DNA from: Parasulfuritortus sp036391875
GTDB taxonomy: Bacteria; Pseudomonadota; Gammaproteobacteria; Burkholderiales; Thiobacillaceae
DNA: 64,000 nt
Direction: 5' to 3'
Assembly (NCBI GenBank): GCA_036391875.1
Contig: DASVZA010000030.1
Span: 55,693-119,692 of the forward strand
Position numbers and translations under genes: made by a program. A model generated the notes under the pieces. The model was not told the origin of the DNA. It searched no databases and was given only the letters and a program-made list of their open reading frames with translations. This document shows, one piece after another, positions 29,066 through 39,065 of the stretch (the stretch's first letter is position 1; the number at the start of each line of letters is the position of its first letter).

Positions 29066-29482
29066 ATGAAAAAGACATTGATCGCACTGGCAACGATGCT
29101 TGCCGTCACTGCTTCCATTCCCGCCGCCATGGCGCAACCCGGCTTCGGCCCCGGCCCCGGTCCCGGCATGCGGGGTGGTCCGAACGTCGAATACATGGCC
29201 ACCGTGCTCGATCTGACGCCTGATCAGCAGGCCAAGATGAAGGCGCTGTATACCGAGCAGGCCGAGCGCCGTGCCCAGATGCGCGCTGCCATGCAGGCCG
29301 AGATGCAGACCAAGCTGCAAAGCATCCTGACCAAGGACCAGTACGCCAAGATGATCGAACTGCGCAAACTGCGCATGGAATCGCGTGGTGCCGGCATGGG
29401 GCCCGGCGCGGGCGGTCGCGGCCAAGGCAGGGGCATCGGTTGCCCGGGCTTCAGTCCGCAGGTTCCGGCCAATACGAAGTGA
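29066..29482 (+). CDS. Spy/CpxP-family periplasmic LTxxQ protein
   Basis: A 138-residue protein with a signal peptide (MKKTLIALATMLAVTASIPAAMAQ). The mature part opens with the Gly/Pro-rich PGFGPGPGPGMRGGP, then two helix-turn units with the family motif: LDLTPDQQAKM (about 48-58) and ILTKDQYAKM (about 91-100). Spy and CpxP are ATP-independent periplasmic chaperones controlled by Bae/Cpx. The nonapeptide PGFGPGPGP also occurs in the periplasmic loop of the BaeS-like kinase at 22568-24016. A good AACAGGAG ribosome site precedes the ATG. Ends in a Gly/Arg-rich tail. Confidence 0.8.
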   Translation: MKKTLIALATMLAVTASIPAAMAQPGFGPGPGPGMRGGPNVEYMATVLDLTPDQQAKMKALYTEQAERRAQMRAAMQAEMQTKLQSILTKDQYAKMIELRKLRMESRGAGMGPGAGGRGQGRGIGCPGFSPQVPANTK

Positions 29483-29496
29483 TGTGCTAGCCGAAT

Positions 29497-29524
29497 GACG
29501 GGGGCCGCTCAGGCGGCCCTCGTC
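29497..29524 (+). terminator. hairpin after the Spy-like gene
   Basis: GACGGGGGCCGC pairs with GCGGCCCTCGTC around a TCAG loop, with one mismatch. A short T-containing tail follows. Probable intrinsic terminator or attenuator before the DUF4405 gene. Confidence 0.45.
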
Positions 29525-29559
29525 GTTGAAACGAATGAAACACGAATAGGGGAACCAGA

Positions 29560-30054
29560 ATGGCCATCAAACGCGAATGGGTCACCCCGCTTACGATCGG
29601 CGCTTTCCTGCTGTCCGCCGTGACCGGGGTTCTGATGTTTTTCCACGTCGACACCGGCTTGAACAAGGAGGCCCATGAATGGCTGGGCTGGGCACTGGTG
29701 GCCGGCGTGCTGCTCCACGCCTTCGTCAACTTCGGCGGCTTCAAGCGCCACTTCGGCACCAAGCAGGGCAAGGCGCTGATCGGACTGTTCGCGCTGCTGC
29801 TGGTGTTGAGCTTCGCGCCGGTCGGCGGCGAGAAGGGCGGACCGCCCAGGCTGGCTCCGGCCCGCGCCCTGGCCAATGCGTCGATCGCCACCCTGGCCGA
29901 GGTCGCACGGGTGACGCCGGAGCAGATGCTGGAACGGGTCAAGGCCGAGGGGCTGCAGCCGGTCTCGGCGCAGCAGAGCCTGGGCGAACTGGTCGGCAAC
30001 GACATGCATCGCCAGGTCGAGGTGCTGGCCAGGCTGTTGCAAGACGCTGGCTGA
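29560..30054 (+). CDS. DUF4405 domain membrane protein
   Basis: A 164-residue protein with about three membrane helices in the first 90 residues (WVTPLTIGAFLLSAVTGVLMF; LGWALVAGVLLHAFVNF; ALIGLFALLLVLSFAP) and histidines in HEWLGW and LLHAFVNF. This pattern is DUF4405, related to cytochrome b561-type proteins. The C-terminal part (about 100-164) is soluble and amphipathic, resembling short helical repeats in predicted membrane electron-carrier partners. Haem binding is an inference from the paired histidines. It lies 77 bp after the Spy-like gene and is followed by a strong bidirectional terminator. Confidence 0.65.
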   Translation: MAIKREWVTPLTIGAFLLSAVTGVLMFFHVDTGLNKEAHEWLGWALVAGVLLHAFVNFGGFKRHFGTKQGKALIGLFALLLVLSFAPVGGEKGGPPRLAPARALANASIATLAEVARVTPEQMLERVKAEGLQPVSAQQSLGELVGNDMHRQVEVLARLLQDAG

Positions 30055-30070
30055 GTCGCCTCGGAAAATG

Positions 30071-30098
30071 GAAAAGGGCCGCGTTCGCGGCCCTTTTC
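30071..30098. terminator. bidirectional intrinsic terminator
   Basis: A perfect 12-bp stem, GAAAAGGGCCGC paired with GCGGCCCTTTTC around GTTC, with A-runs on one side and T-runs on the other. It serves the DUF4405 gene (plus) and lpdA (minus), which converge here. Confidence 0.85.
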
Positions 30099-30112
30099 GC
30101 ATCCGTCGCCGA

Positions 30113-31855
<1,743 letters not shown>

Positions 31856-31871
31856 GATTCGATACGCAAAA

Positions 31872-31958
31872 TGTAGGTCGGGTTGGCGAAGCGTAACCCG
31901 ACAAGCGGCCGAAATGTCGGGTTGCGGCGCGTTAAAGCCGCGCCTCGCCCGACCTACA
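31872..31958. repeat. REP-like palindromic repeat between aceF and lpdA
   Basis: An 87-bp element with perfect 11-bp terminal inverted repeats, TGTAGGTCGGG (31872-31882) and CCCGACCTACA (31948-31958). Inside, GTCGGGTT-type arms pair with AACCCGAC and there is a GCGGCGCGTTAAAGCCGC hairpin. It resembles the dispersed REP/MITE-like family common in proteobacteria. It would fold into a strong hairpin in the mRNA between two pdh genes. Confidence 0.75.
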
Positions 31959-31966
31959 GCCATAAA

Positions 31967-33325
31967 TTACAGCAATAGCCTACGCACGTCCGACAGCATC
32001 AGCCGCAGGTGGCTGGTGAAGCGGGCGCCGTCGGCGCCGTCGATGACGCGGTGGTCGTAGGACAGCGACAGCGGCAGCATCAGGCGCGGCTCGAAGGACT
32101 TGCTCGCCTTGTTCCAGACCGGCTTCACCTCGGCCCGCGACAGGCCCAGGATGGCGACCTCGGGGCAATTGATGATCGGCGTGAACTTGGTGCCGCCGAT
32201 GCCGCCCAGGCTGGAGATGGTGAAGCAGCCGCCCTGCATGGCGTCGACCTTGAGCTTGCGCTCGCGGGCCAGCTCCGACAGTTCGCCAAGCTCGCGGGCG
32301 ATGTCGAGCACGTCCTTCTTGTTGACGTCGCGGATCACCGGCACGACCAGGCCGTCCGGGGTGTCGCAGGCGAAGCCGACGTGGAAGTACTTCTTCATGA
32401 TCAGGCTCTCGCCGTCCGCCGCCAGCGAGGCGTTGAACTGCGGGAAGGTGCGCAGGGCGTTGACCACCGCCTTCATCATGAAGGCGAGCAGGGTCAGCTT
32501 GACGCCGCGCTTGCCGGCCTCGTCGATCATGGACTTGCGGAAGTCCTCCAGGTCGGTGATGTCGGCCTCGTCGAACTGTGTGACGTGCGGCGCGGTGACC
32601 CAGTTGCGGTGCAGGTTGGCGCCGGACAGCTTCTTGATCCGGGACAGCGGCTGGGTGTCGATCTCGCCGTACTGGGTGAAGTCGATCACCGGGGCCGGGG
32701 CGAGGCCGAAGCCGCCCACGCTGAGGCCGCCCTCGGCGCCTTCGCAACGCGGCTTGGACAGCTCGCCCTTGACCCAGGCCTGGACGTCCTCCTTGGTGAT
32801 CCGGCCGCGCGGCCCGTTGCCCTTGACCAGGGTCAGGTCGGCGCCCAGTTCGCGGGCGAAGCGGCGCACCGACGGGCTGGCGTGCGGGTTCTTGCCCGGG
32901 GCGAATTCGGCGCGGGCGGCGACCGGGTTGGGCTGGTGCTTGGGCGCGACCTGGGCCGGCACCTCTGGCGCGGGATGGGTGGGCGTCGGGACGGTGACGC
33001 CTGCCGGCTCGGAGCCGTTGGCCGGTGCGGGCGGGACGAAGGAGGTCACCACCGGCGGAGCGGCGGCCGGAGCAGGGGCCGTCGCGGCAGCGGCTTCCAT
33101 GGTCAGGATCAGGCTGCCTTCCGAGACCTTGTCGCCGACCTTGATCCTCAGTTCCTTGACAGTGCCGGCAAAGGGCGCAGGGATGTCCATGGCGGCCTTG
33201 TCGGATTCGACGGTCATCAGCGAGTCGTCGGCGGCGACGGTATCGCCGACCTTGACCATGATCTCGATGACTTCGACGTCCTTGAAGTTGCCGATATCGG
33301 GAACGAGTACTTCCTTGATGCTCAT
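31967..33325 (-). CDS. aceF: pyruvate dehydrogenase E2, dihydrolipoamide acetyltransferase
   Basis: A 452-residue E2 with one lipoyl domain (1-78; lysine in ESDKAAMDIP), a proline/alanine linker, a peripheral-subunit-binding domain (about 145-185; ASPSVRRFARELGADL) and the catalytic acetyltransferase domain with DHRVIDGADGARF near the C-terminus carrying the active-site histidine. It transfers acetyl from lipoamide to CoA and forms the complex core. The short single-lipoyl form is compensated by the extra lipoyl domain on lpdA. It lies 13 bp after aceE and 111 bp before lpdA, the gap being filled by a REP-like palindrome. Confidence 0.95.
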   Translation of the reverse strand: MSIKEVLVPDIGNFKDVEVIEIMVKVGDTVAADDSLMTVESDKAAMDIPAPFAGTVKELRIKVGDKVSEGSLILTMEAAAATAPAPAAAPPVVTSFVPPAPANGSEPAGVTVPTPTHPAPEVPAQVAPKHQPNPVAARAEFAPGKNPHASPSVRRFARELGADLTLVKGNGPRGRITKEDVQAWVKGELSKPRCEGAEGGLSVGGFGLAPAPVIDFTQYGEIDTQPLSRIKKLSGANLHRNWVTAPHVTQFDEADITDLEDFRKSMIDEAGKRGVKLTLLAFMMKAVVNALRTFPQFNASLAADGESLIMKKYFHVGFACDTPDGLVVPVIRDVNKKDVLDIARELGELSELARERKLKVDAMQGGCFTISSLGGIGGTKFTPIINCPEVAILGLSRAEVKPVWNKASKSFEPRLMLPLSLSYDHRVIDGADGARFTSHLRLMLSDVRRLLL

Positions 33326-33338
33326 CTGTCGGGTCCCC

Positions 33339-36011
33339 TTACACGTTCACCGGATTGGAGCGCTCGGCGTCCAGACCGTATTTCTTGATCGCCTCGGCGG
33401 CCTTCGACGCGGGCAGCACGCCGTCGTCGGCCAGTGCCTTGAGGGCGGCCAGGACGACGTAGTGGCGATCGACCTCGAAGAAGCGGCGCAGAGCTTCGCG
33501 CGAATCCGAGCGGCCGAAGCCGTCGGTGCCGAGCGTGACGTAGCGGCGATGGACGTAGGGCCGGATCTGGTCGGCGAAGGCGCGCATGTAGTCGGTCGAG
33601 GCGATGACCGGGCCTTCGGTGCCGTCCAGGCACTGCTCGACGTAGCTCTGCTTCTGCTTCTTGTCCGGGTGCAGCATGTTCCAGCGGTGCACCTCCTGGG
33701 CCTCGCGGCGCAGCTCGTTGAAGCTGGTTGCGCTCCAGACGTCGGCGGCGACGCCCCAGTCCTGCTCCAGCAACTCGGCTGCAGCCATGACTTCGCGCAG
33801 GATGGTGCCCGAGCCCATGAGCTGGACGCGCGGCTTCTTCGCCTTGCCCTTGGCCTTGCTGCCTTCGGACAGCCGGTACAGGCCCTTGAGGATGCCGGCC
33901 TCGGCGCCCTTGGGCAGGGCCGGGTGGCTGTAGTTCTCGTTCATCACCGTCAGGTAATAGAACACATCCTCCTGCTCGACGTACATCCGGCGCAGGCCGT
34001 CCTGGACGATGACCGCCAGTTCATAGTGGAAGGTCGGGTCGTAGGACACGCAGTTCGGGATCATGGCCGCCTGCAGGTGGCTGTGGCCGTCCTCGTGCTG
34101 CAGGCCCTCGCCGTTCAGCGTGGTCCGGCCGGCGGTGCCGCCGAGCAGAAAGCCGCGGGCGCGCGAGTCGCCGGCGGCCCAGGCCAGGTCGCCGATGCGC
34201 TGGAAGCCGAACATCGAGTAGTAGATGTAGAAGGGGATCATCGACACGCCGTTGGTGCTGTACGACGTGGCGGCGGCGAGCCAGGACGAGAAGGCGCCGG
34301 CCTCGTTGATGCCTTCTTCGAGGATCTGGCCGCCCTTGTCTTCGCGGTAGTACATCACCTGGTCGGAGTCGACCGGTTCGTACAGCTGGCCGGCGGACGA
34401 GTAGATGCCGACGCTGCGGAACAGGCCTTCCATGCCGAAGGTGCGGGCCTCGTCCGGCACGATCGGGACGATGCGCTTGCCCAGGCCCTTGTCGCGCAGC
34501 AGGGTGGTCAGGATGCGGACGAAGGCCATGGTGGTCGAGATCTCGCGGTCGCCGGTTGCCTCCAGCATGGCCTGGAAGGCGGACAGGTCGGGCACCGGCA
34601 GCGAGTCGGCCTTGGTGCGGCGCGACGGGACGTAGCCGCCCAGCTTCTCGCGCGTTTCACGCAGATACTTCATTTCGGGGCTGTCCTCGGCCGGCCGATA
34701 GAACGGCAGGTTGGGCAGGTCGGCGTCGGCGATGGGAATGTCGAACCGGTCGCGGAAGGCGCGCAGCGAGTCGAGGTCCATCTTCTTCTGCTGGTGGGTC
34801 GGGTTCTGTGCCTCGCCGGCCGGCCCCATGCCGTAGCCCTTGACGGTCTTGGCCAGGATCACGGTCGGCTGGCCGGTGTGCTTCACGGCCGAAGCGTAGG
34901 CGGCGTAGACCTTGTGCGGGTCATGGCCGCCGCGGTTCAGGCGCCAGATGTCGTTGTCGGACATGGCCGCGACCATGTCCTTCAGCTCGGGATACTTGCC
35001 GAAGAAATGTTCGCGGGTGTAGGCGCCGCCCTTGGCCTTGAAGTTCTGGTATTCGCCGTCGACGCATTCCTCCATGCGCTGGCGCAGCAGGCCCTTGGTG
35101 TCCATGGCCAGGAGCGGGTCCCAGTAGGAGCCCCAGATGACCTTGAGCACGTTCCAGCCGGCGCCGCGGAAGGCGGCTTCCAGTTCCTGGATGATCTTGC
35201 CGTTGCCGCGCACCGGGCCGTCCAGGCGCTGCAGGTTGCAGTTGACGACGAAGATGAGGTTGTCGAGCTTCTCGCGCGAGGCGAGGGTGAGGGCGCCCAG
35301 CGATTCCGGCTCGTCGGTCTCGCCGTCGCCGAGGAAGGCCCAGACGTGGCGGCCGGAGGTATCGGCGATGCCGCGGTCGTGCAGGTATTTCAGGAAGCGG
35401 GCCTGGTAGATGGCCTGGATCGGGCCGAGACCCATGGACACCGTCGGGAACTGCCAGAAGTCCGACATCAGCCAGGGATGGGGATAGGAGGGTAGGCCCT
35501 TGCCACCGGATTCCTGGCGGAAGTTGGATAGGTGTTCCTCGTCGATGCGCCCCTCGATGTAGGCGCGGGCGTAGATGCCGGGCGCCGAGTGGCCCTGGAA
35601 GAAGACCAGGTCGCCGCCGTCCGGCGCCGACGGGCTCTTGAAGAAATGGTTGAAACCGACCTCGTACAGGGTCGCGGCCGACTGGTAGCTGGCGATGTGG
35701 CCGCCGACGCCGGGGGCCTTTTCGTTGGCGCGCATCACGGTGGCGACGGCGTTCCAGCGGATCAGGTTCTTGATCCGGCGTTCCATGGCCGTGTCGCCCG
35801 GGTGCTTCGCCTGGAGGTGGGCCGGGATGGTGTTCACGTAGGCGGTGGTAGCGTTGTAGGGCAGGTAGGCGCCGGACCTTCGGGCCTGCTCCACCAGGCG
35901 CTCGATCAGGTAGTGGGCCCGTTCCGGGCCTTCTTCTTCGATGACCGCGGCCAGGGCGTCAAGCCATTCGCGGGTTTCCTGAGGGTCGAAATCAGGGGTG
36001 GGTGTCGACAT
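33339..36011 (-). CDS. aceE: pyruvate dehydrogenase E1 component
   Basis: An 890-residue homodimeric-type E1 that decarboxylates pyruvate with thiamine diphosphate and acetylates E2. Seen: FFQGHSAPGIYARA, the ThDP motif GDGETDEPESLGAL ... NCNLQRLDGPVRGNGK (quoted in parts), YREDKGGQILEEGINEAG with the conserved glutamate, and GTDGFGRSDSRE near the end. Length matches E. coli AceE (887). Start is the ATG at 36011 with GGAGAAA upstream; an in-frame upstream ATG adds 17 residues of no recognised content. Transcribed from a good promoter at 36124-36152. Confidence 0.97.
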   Translation of the reverse strand: MSTPTPDFDPQETREWLDALAAVIEEEGPERAHYLIERLVEQARRSGAYLPYNATTAYVNTIPAHLQAKHPGDTAMERRIKNLIRWNAVATVMRANEKAPGVGGHIASYQSAATLYEVGFNHFFKSPSAPDGGDLVFFQGHSAPGIYARAYIEGRIDEEHLSNFRQESGGKGLPSYPHPWLMSDFWQFPTVSMGLGPIQAIYQARFLKYLHDRGIADTSGRHVWAFLGDGETDEPESLGALTLASREKLDNLIFVVNCNLQRLDGPVRGNGKIIQELEAAFRGAGWNVLKVIWGSYWDPLLAMDTKGLLRQRMEECVDGEYQNFKAKGGAYTREHFFGKYPELKDMVAAMSDNDIWRLNRGGHDPHKVYAAYASAVKHTGQPTVILAKTVKGYGMGPAGEAQNPTHQQKKMDLDSLRAFRDRFDIPIADADLPNLPFYRPAEDSPEMKYLRETREKLGGYVPSRRTKADSLPVPDLSAFQAMLEATGDREISTTMAFVRILTTLLRDKGLGKRIVPIVPDEARTFGMEGLFRSVGIYSSAGQLYEPVDSDQVMYYREDKGGQILEEGINEAGAFSSWLAAATSYSTNGVSMIPFYIYYSMFGFQRIGDLAWAAGDSRARGFLLGGTAGRTTLNGEGLQHEDGHSHLQAAMIPNCVSYDPTFHYELAVIVQDGLRRMYVEQEDVFYYLTVMNENYSHPALPKGAEAGILKGLYRLSEGSKAKGKAKKPRVQLMGSGTILREVMAAAELLEQDWGVAADVWSATSFNELRREAQEVHRWNMLHPDKKQKQSYVEQCLDGTEGPVIASTDYMRAFADQIRPYVHRRYVTLGTDGFGRSDSREALRRFFEVDRHYVVLAALKALADDGVLPASKAAEAIKKYGLDAERSNPVNV

Positions 36012-36123
36012 GAAAGCTTTCTCCGGATTGTGTCCGAGCGATCTGGCGCGGCGGGTAGCCATTGCGCCATCCCGGTTAGAGGACGATCAGTTTCGTGAAA
36101 CAATAGGTGATAAACGGGGGCGA

Positions 36124-36152
36124 ATTATCGAGGCGGGGAAGCCTTAAGTCAA
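36124..36152 (-). promoter_or_regulatory. sigma-70 promoter of the pyruvate dehydrogenase operon
   Basis: On the minus strand: TTGACT (36152-36147), a 17-bp spacer, GATAAT (36129-36124), which is 5/6 in both boxes. Predicted start near 36117 gives a leader of about 105 nt before aceE. The rest of the 366-bp gap 36012-36377 shows no gene; its aroC side contains a GATAAT with no clear -35. Confidence 0.65.
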
Positions 36153-36377
36153 TTCAATGCATAGTATTGGCGTTTTTAATATTTGTGACGGTGGGTGGAT
36201 AATAAATCGCGTTCCGAGCAGGGTATTTCGGGGTGCTTGAACAGGCCGAGATCGTGCTGCGGAACGGTCCCAACCGGCTTCGGCGCGGCCTCGGCGCCGG
36301 CGTTGTGGGAAGGGATGCGCGGGCCGGATGGCTCTGTGCGATAATTCCAGCCAGGTTTCAATACAGCGCGTCCACAC

Positions 36378-37484
36378 ATGTCCGGCAATACCCTCGGCAA
36401 GCTATTCTGCGTCACCTCCTTCGGCGAATCCCACGGGCCCGGCATCGGCTGCGTGGTCGACGGCTGCCCTCCCGGCATGAGCCTCTCGGCCGAGGACATC
36501 CAGACCGACCTGGACCGGCGCAAGCCGGGCACCTCGCGCCACGTCACCCAGCGGCGCGAATCCGACACGGTCGAGATCCTGTCCGGGGTGTTCGAGGGCA
36601 AGACCACCGGCACGCCGATCGCCTTGCTGATCCGCAACGAGGACCAGCGCAGCAAGGACTACGGCGAGATCGCTACCACCTTCCGGCCCGGCCACGCCGA
36701 CTACACCTATTGGCAGAAATACGGCATCCGCGACTATCGCGGCGGCGGCCGTTCCTCGGCGCGTGAGACCGCGGTGCGGGTGGCGGCTGGCGCCATCGCC
36801 AAGAAATGGCTGAACGAGCGCTACGGCGTGGTGATCCGCGGCTACCTGGCCCAGATCGGCCCGATCGAGGTGCCGTTCAAGAACTGGGATGACCTCGCCG
36901 TCGAGGGCAACAGCTTCTTCGTCGCCGACGCCAGCTACATCCCGCGCCTGGAAACCTACATGGACGAACTGCGCAAGTCCGGCGACTCGGTCGGCGCGCG
37001 GATCAACGTGGTCGCCGAGAAGGTCCCGGTCGGCCTGGGCGAACCGGTCTACGACCGGCTCGACGCCGACATCGCCTACGCCATGATGAGCATCAACGCG
37101 GTCAAGGGAGTGGAGATCGGCGACGGCTTCCGCAGCGTGGCCCAGAAGGGCACCGAACACCGCGACGAACTGACGCCGCAGGGCTTTCTGTCCAACCACG
37201 CCGGCGGCGTGCTGGGTGGCATCTCCAGCGGCCAGGACATCCTGGTCTCCATGGCCATCAAGCCGACATCGTCGATCCGCATTCCCGGCCGCTCGATCAA
37301 TCTCGAAGGCCACCCGGTGGAGGTGGTGACCCACGGCCGCCACGATCCCTGCGTCGGCATCCGCGCCACGCCCATCGCCGAGGCGATGCTGGCGATAGTG
37401 CTGCTGGATCATGCCTTGCGGCACCGGGCCCAGAATGCCGACGTGCGCTGCCCGACCCCCGTCATCCCGCCCTCAACCAACTGA
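36378..37484 (+). CDS. aroC: chorismate synthase
   Basis: A 368-residue enzyme that removes phosphate from 5-enolpyruvylshikimate 3-phosphate to make chorismate, using reduced FMN. Family signatures: GESHGPGIGCVVDG near the start, KPGTSRHVTQRRE, the YRGGGRSSARET active-site segment (about 125-137), and RHDPCVGIRATPIAEAM at the C-terminus with the catalytic Asp. Starts at ATG 36378. Chorismate feeds the trp genes further along. YdcH follows 30 bp later. Confidence 0.97.
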   Translation: MSGNTLGKLFCVTSFGESHGPGIGCVVDGCPPGMSLSAEDIQTDLDRRKPGTSRHVTQRRESDTVEILSGVFEGKTTGTPIALLIRNEDQRSKDYGEIATTFRPGHADYTYWQKYGIRDYRGGGRSSARETAVRVAAGAIAKKWLNERYGVVIRGYLAQIGPIEVPFKNWDDLAVEGNSFFVADASYIPRLETYMDELRKSGDSVGARINVVAEKVPVGLGEPVYDRLDADIAYAMMSINAVKGVEIGDGFRSVAQKGTEHRDELTPQGFLSNHAGGVLGGISSGQDILVSMAIKPTSSIRIPGRSINLEGHPVEVVTHGRHDPCVGIRATPIAEAMLAIVLLDHALRHRAQNADVRCPTPVIPPSTN

Positions 37485-37514
37485 ATTCCAAGCAAGCGCG
37501 ACCTAGGAGCCCCC

Positions 37515-37751
37515 ATGATCGAGAATCACGACCTGTATCACGAATTCCCGGAGCATGCCGAGACCATCCGCAAGCTGGTCCTGGCCAACGACGATTTCGT
37601 CAAGATGATGCGTGACTACGACGACGTCGATCACAAGCTCCAGCGCATCGAACAGAAGGTCGAAGCCGTCTCCCAGCTGTACGAGGAAGAACTGAAGCGC
37701 CTGCGCGTCAGCCTGAAGGACCGCCTGTACAAGCTGATCGTCGCGGCCTGA
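37515..37751 (+). CDS. YdcH family (DUF465) small protein
   Basis: A 78-residue helical protein of the YdcH/DUF465 family: HDLYHEFPEHAETIRKL at the start, ANDDFVKMMRDYDDVDHKL, then a charged helix ending LKDRLYKLIVAA. Function is not known in detail; members are predicted helical hairpins. It has a clear AGGAG-type ribosome site and is followed by a strong terminator, so it ends the aroC transcript. Confidence 0.9.
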   Translation: MIENHDLYHEFPEHAETIRKLVLANDDFVKMMRDYDDVDHKLQRIEQKVEAVSQLYEEELKRLRVSLKDRLYKLIVAA

Positions 37752-37771
37752 TTGCGCGCCGTCGTCCAAGC

Positions 37772-37807
37772 GCGGCCCGGGCTTTTGCTCCGGGCCGCTT
37801 TGTTTTG
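37772..37807 (+). terminator. intrinsic terminator after ydcH
   Basis: GCGGCCCGG (37772-37780) pairs with CCGGGCCGC (37790-37798) over a 9-nt loop, followed by TTTGTTTTG. A textbook rho-independent terminator. Confidence 0.85.
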
Positions 37808-37844
37808 ACCGCTCGTTAGCCCATTTTGTCTTGATCGCCTCGCC

Positions 37845-38999
37845 GTGAACCCGATTCCTTACTGGCGCCTGTCCGGCTTCTATTTCTTCTATTTCGCCTT
37901 CGTCGGCGCCATGGCGCCGTATTGGGGGCTCTACCTGCGTTCGCTGCAGTTCGACGCCTTCCAGATCGGCGTGCTGATGTCGCTGCTCCAGGTGATGCGC
38001 ATCTTCGCGCCCAACGTCTGGGGCCACATCGCCGACCGCACCGGCAAGCGGATCGCCATCGTCCAGATGGCGGCCACGGTCTGCCTGGTCTCCTTCATCG
38101 GCGTGTTTCTCGGCACCGGCTTCTGGTGGATGTTCGCGGTGATGAGCTTCATCAGCTTCTTCTGGAGCGCCTCGCTGCCGCTGGTCGAGGCCAATACGCT
38201 GTCCCATCTCAAGGACCGGACCGACCGCTACGGCCTGATCCGGCTCTGGGGCTCGGTCGGCTTCATCCTGGTGGTAGTGGGGCTGGGTGCGCTGCTCGAC
38301 CATTGGCCGATCCATATCCTGCTATGGGTGGTCATGGGAATGCTGGTCGGCATCGTCCTGTTCGCCCGCTTCATTCCCCAGGCCGAAGTGGCCCAGCTGG
38401 AGGTCGAACACGTCTCCCTGAAGGGCGTGCTGAAACGGCCCGAGGTGCTGGCGCTGCTCGGCGCGGCGATGCTGCTGGCAGCGGCGCACGGTGCCTATTA
38501 CACCTTCTTCACCATCTATCTGGTCGATTCCGGCTACAGCAAGACCGCGGCCGGCTGGCTCTGGGCGCTGGGCGTGATCTGCGAGGTAGGGGTGTTCATG
38601 GTCATGCCGCGCGTGCTCAAGCGGTTGCGACCGGAAACGGTGCTGCTGGCTACGCTGCTCGCGGCGACGGTCCGTTTCCTGCTGATCGGCTGGTGGGTGG
38701 ACGATTTGCCCTTGCTGCTGTTCGCCCAGTTGCTGCACGCACTGACCTTCGCCGCCTACCACGCCGCCGCCATCAGCCTGATCCACCGCTATTTCCGCGG
38801 CCGCAACCAGGCCCGCGGCCAGGCGCTCTACAATAGTCTGGCTTTCGGCATTGGCGGCACCATCGGCAGCCTCTATTCGGGTGCGGCCTGGCAGCGTTTG
38901 GGTGGCGAGGGGACCTTCACCATTGCCGCGGTCTGCGCCATGATCGCGGCGATCGTGTTCCATCTCTGGGGCCGGACGGCGCGTCCCGATGATGCGTAA
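37845..38999 (+). CDS. MFS transporter (3-phenylpropionate permease-like)
   Basis: A 384-residue membrane protein starting at GTG 37845. Twelve hydrophobic segments, beginning YWRLSGFYFFYFAFVGAMAPYWGLYL and with the motif DRTGKR between helices 2 and 3, typical of the MFS_1_like/HcaT branch. GLIRLWGSVGFI in the centre also fits this branch. The substrate is not readable; HcaT-like proteins are often proton symporters for sugars or aromatic acids. It sits between the ydcH terminator and leuC without an evident operon link, though a weak CCGGG/CCCGG hairpin lies at 39007-39021. Confidence 0.75.
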   Translation: MNPIPYWRLSGFYFFYFAFVGAMAPYWGLYLRSLQFDAFQIGVLMSLLQVMRIFAPNVWGHIADRTGKRIAIVQMAATVCLVSFIGVFLGTGFWWMFAVMSFISFFWSASLPLVEANTLSHLKDRTDRYGLIRLWGSVGFILVVVGLGALLDHWPIHILLWVVMGMLVGIVLFARFIPQAEVAQLEVEHVSLKGVLKRPEVLALLGAAMLLAAAHGAYYTFFTIYLVDSGYSKTAAGWLWALGVICEVGVFMVMPRVLKRLRPETVLLATLLAATVRFLLIGWWVDDLPLLLFAQLLHALTFAAYHAAAISLIHRYFRGRNQARGQALYNSLAFGIGGTIGSLYSGAAWQRLGGEGTFTIAAVCAMIAAIVFHLWGRTARPDDA

Positions 39000-39065
39000 C
39001 GGCTGGCCGGGACCACCCCGGATATGGAATAATTTCCACTCTTTATCAGGCACTTTCGATCCATC

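Noticed and set aside
32100..35495. 1131-codon plus-strand frame opposite aceE and aceF
   Set aside because: It is antisense to two certain genes, has GC-rich shadow composition (Val/Gly/Ala/Asp repeats) and shows no known motif.
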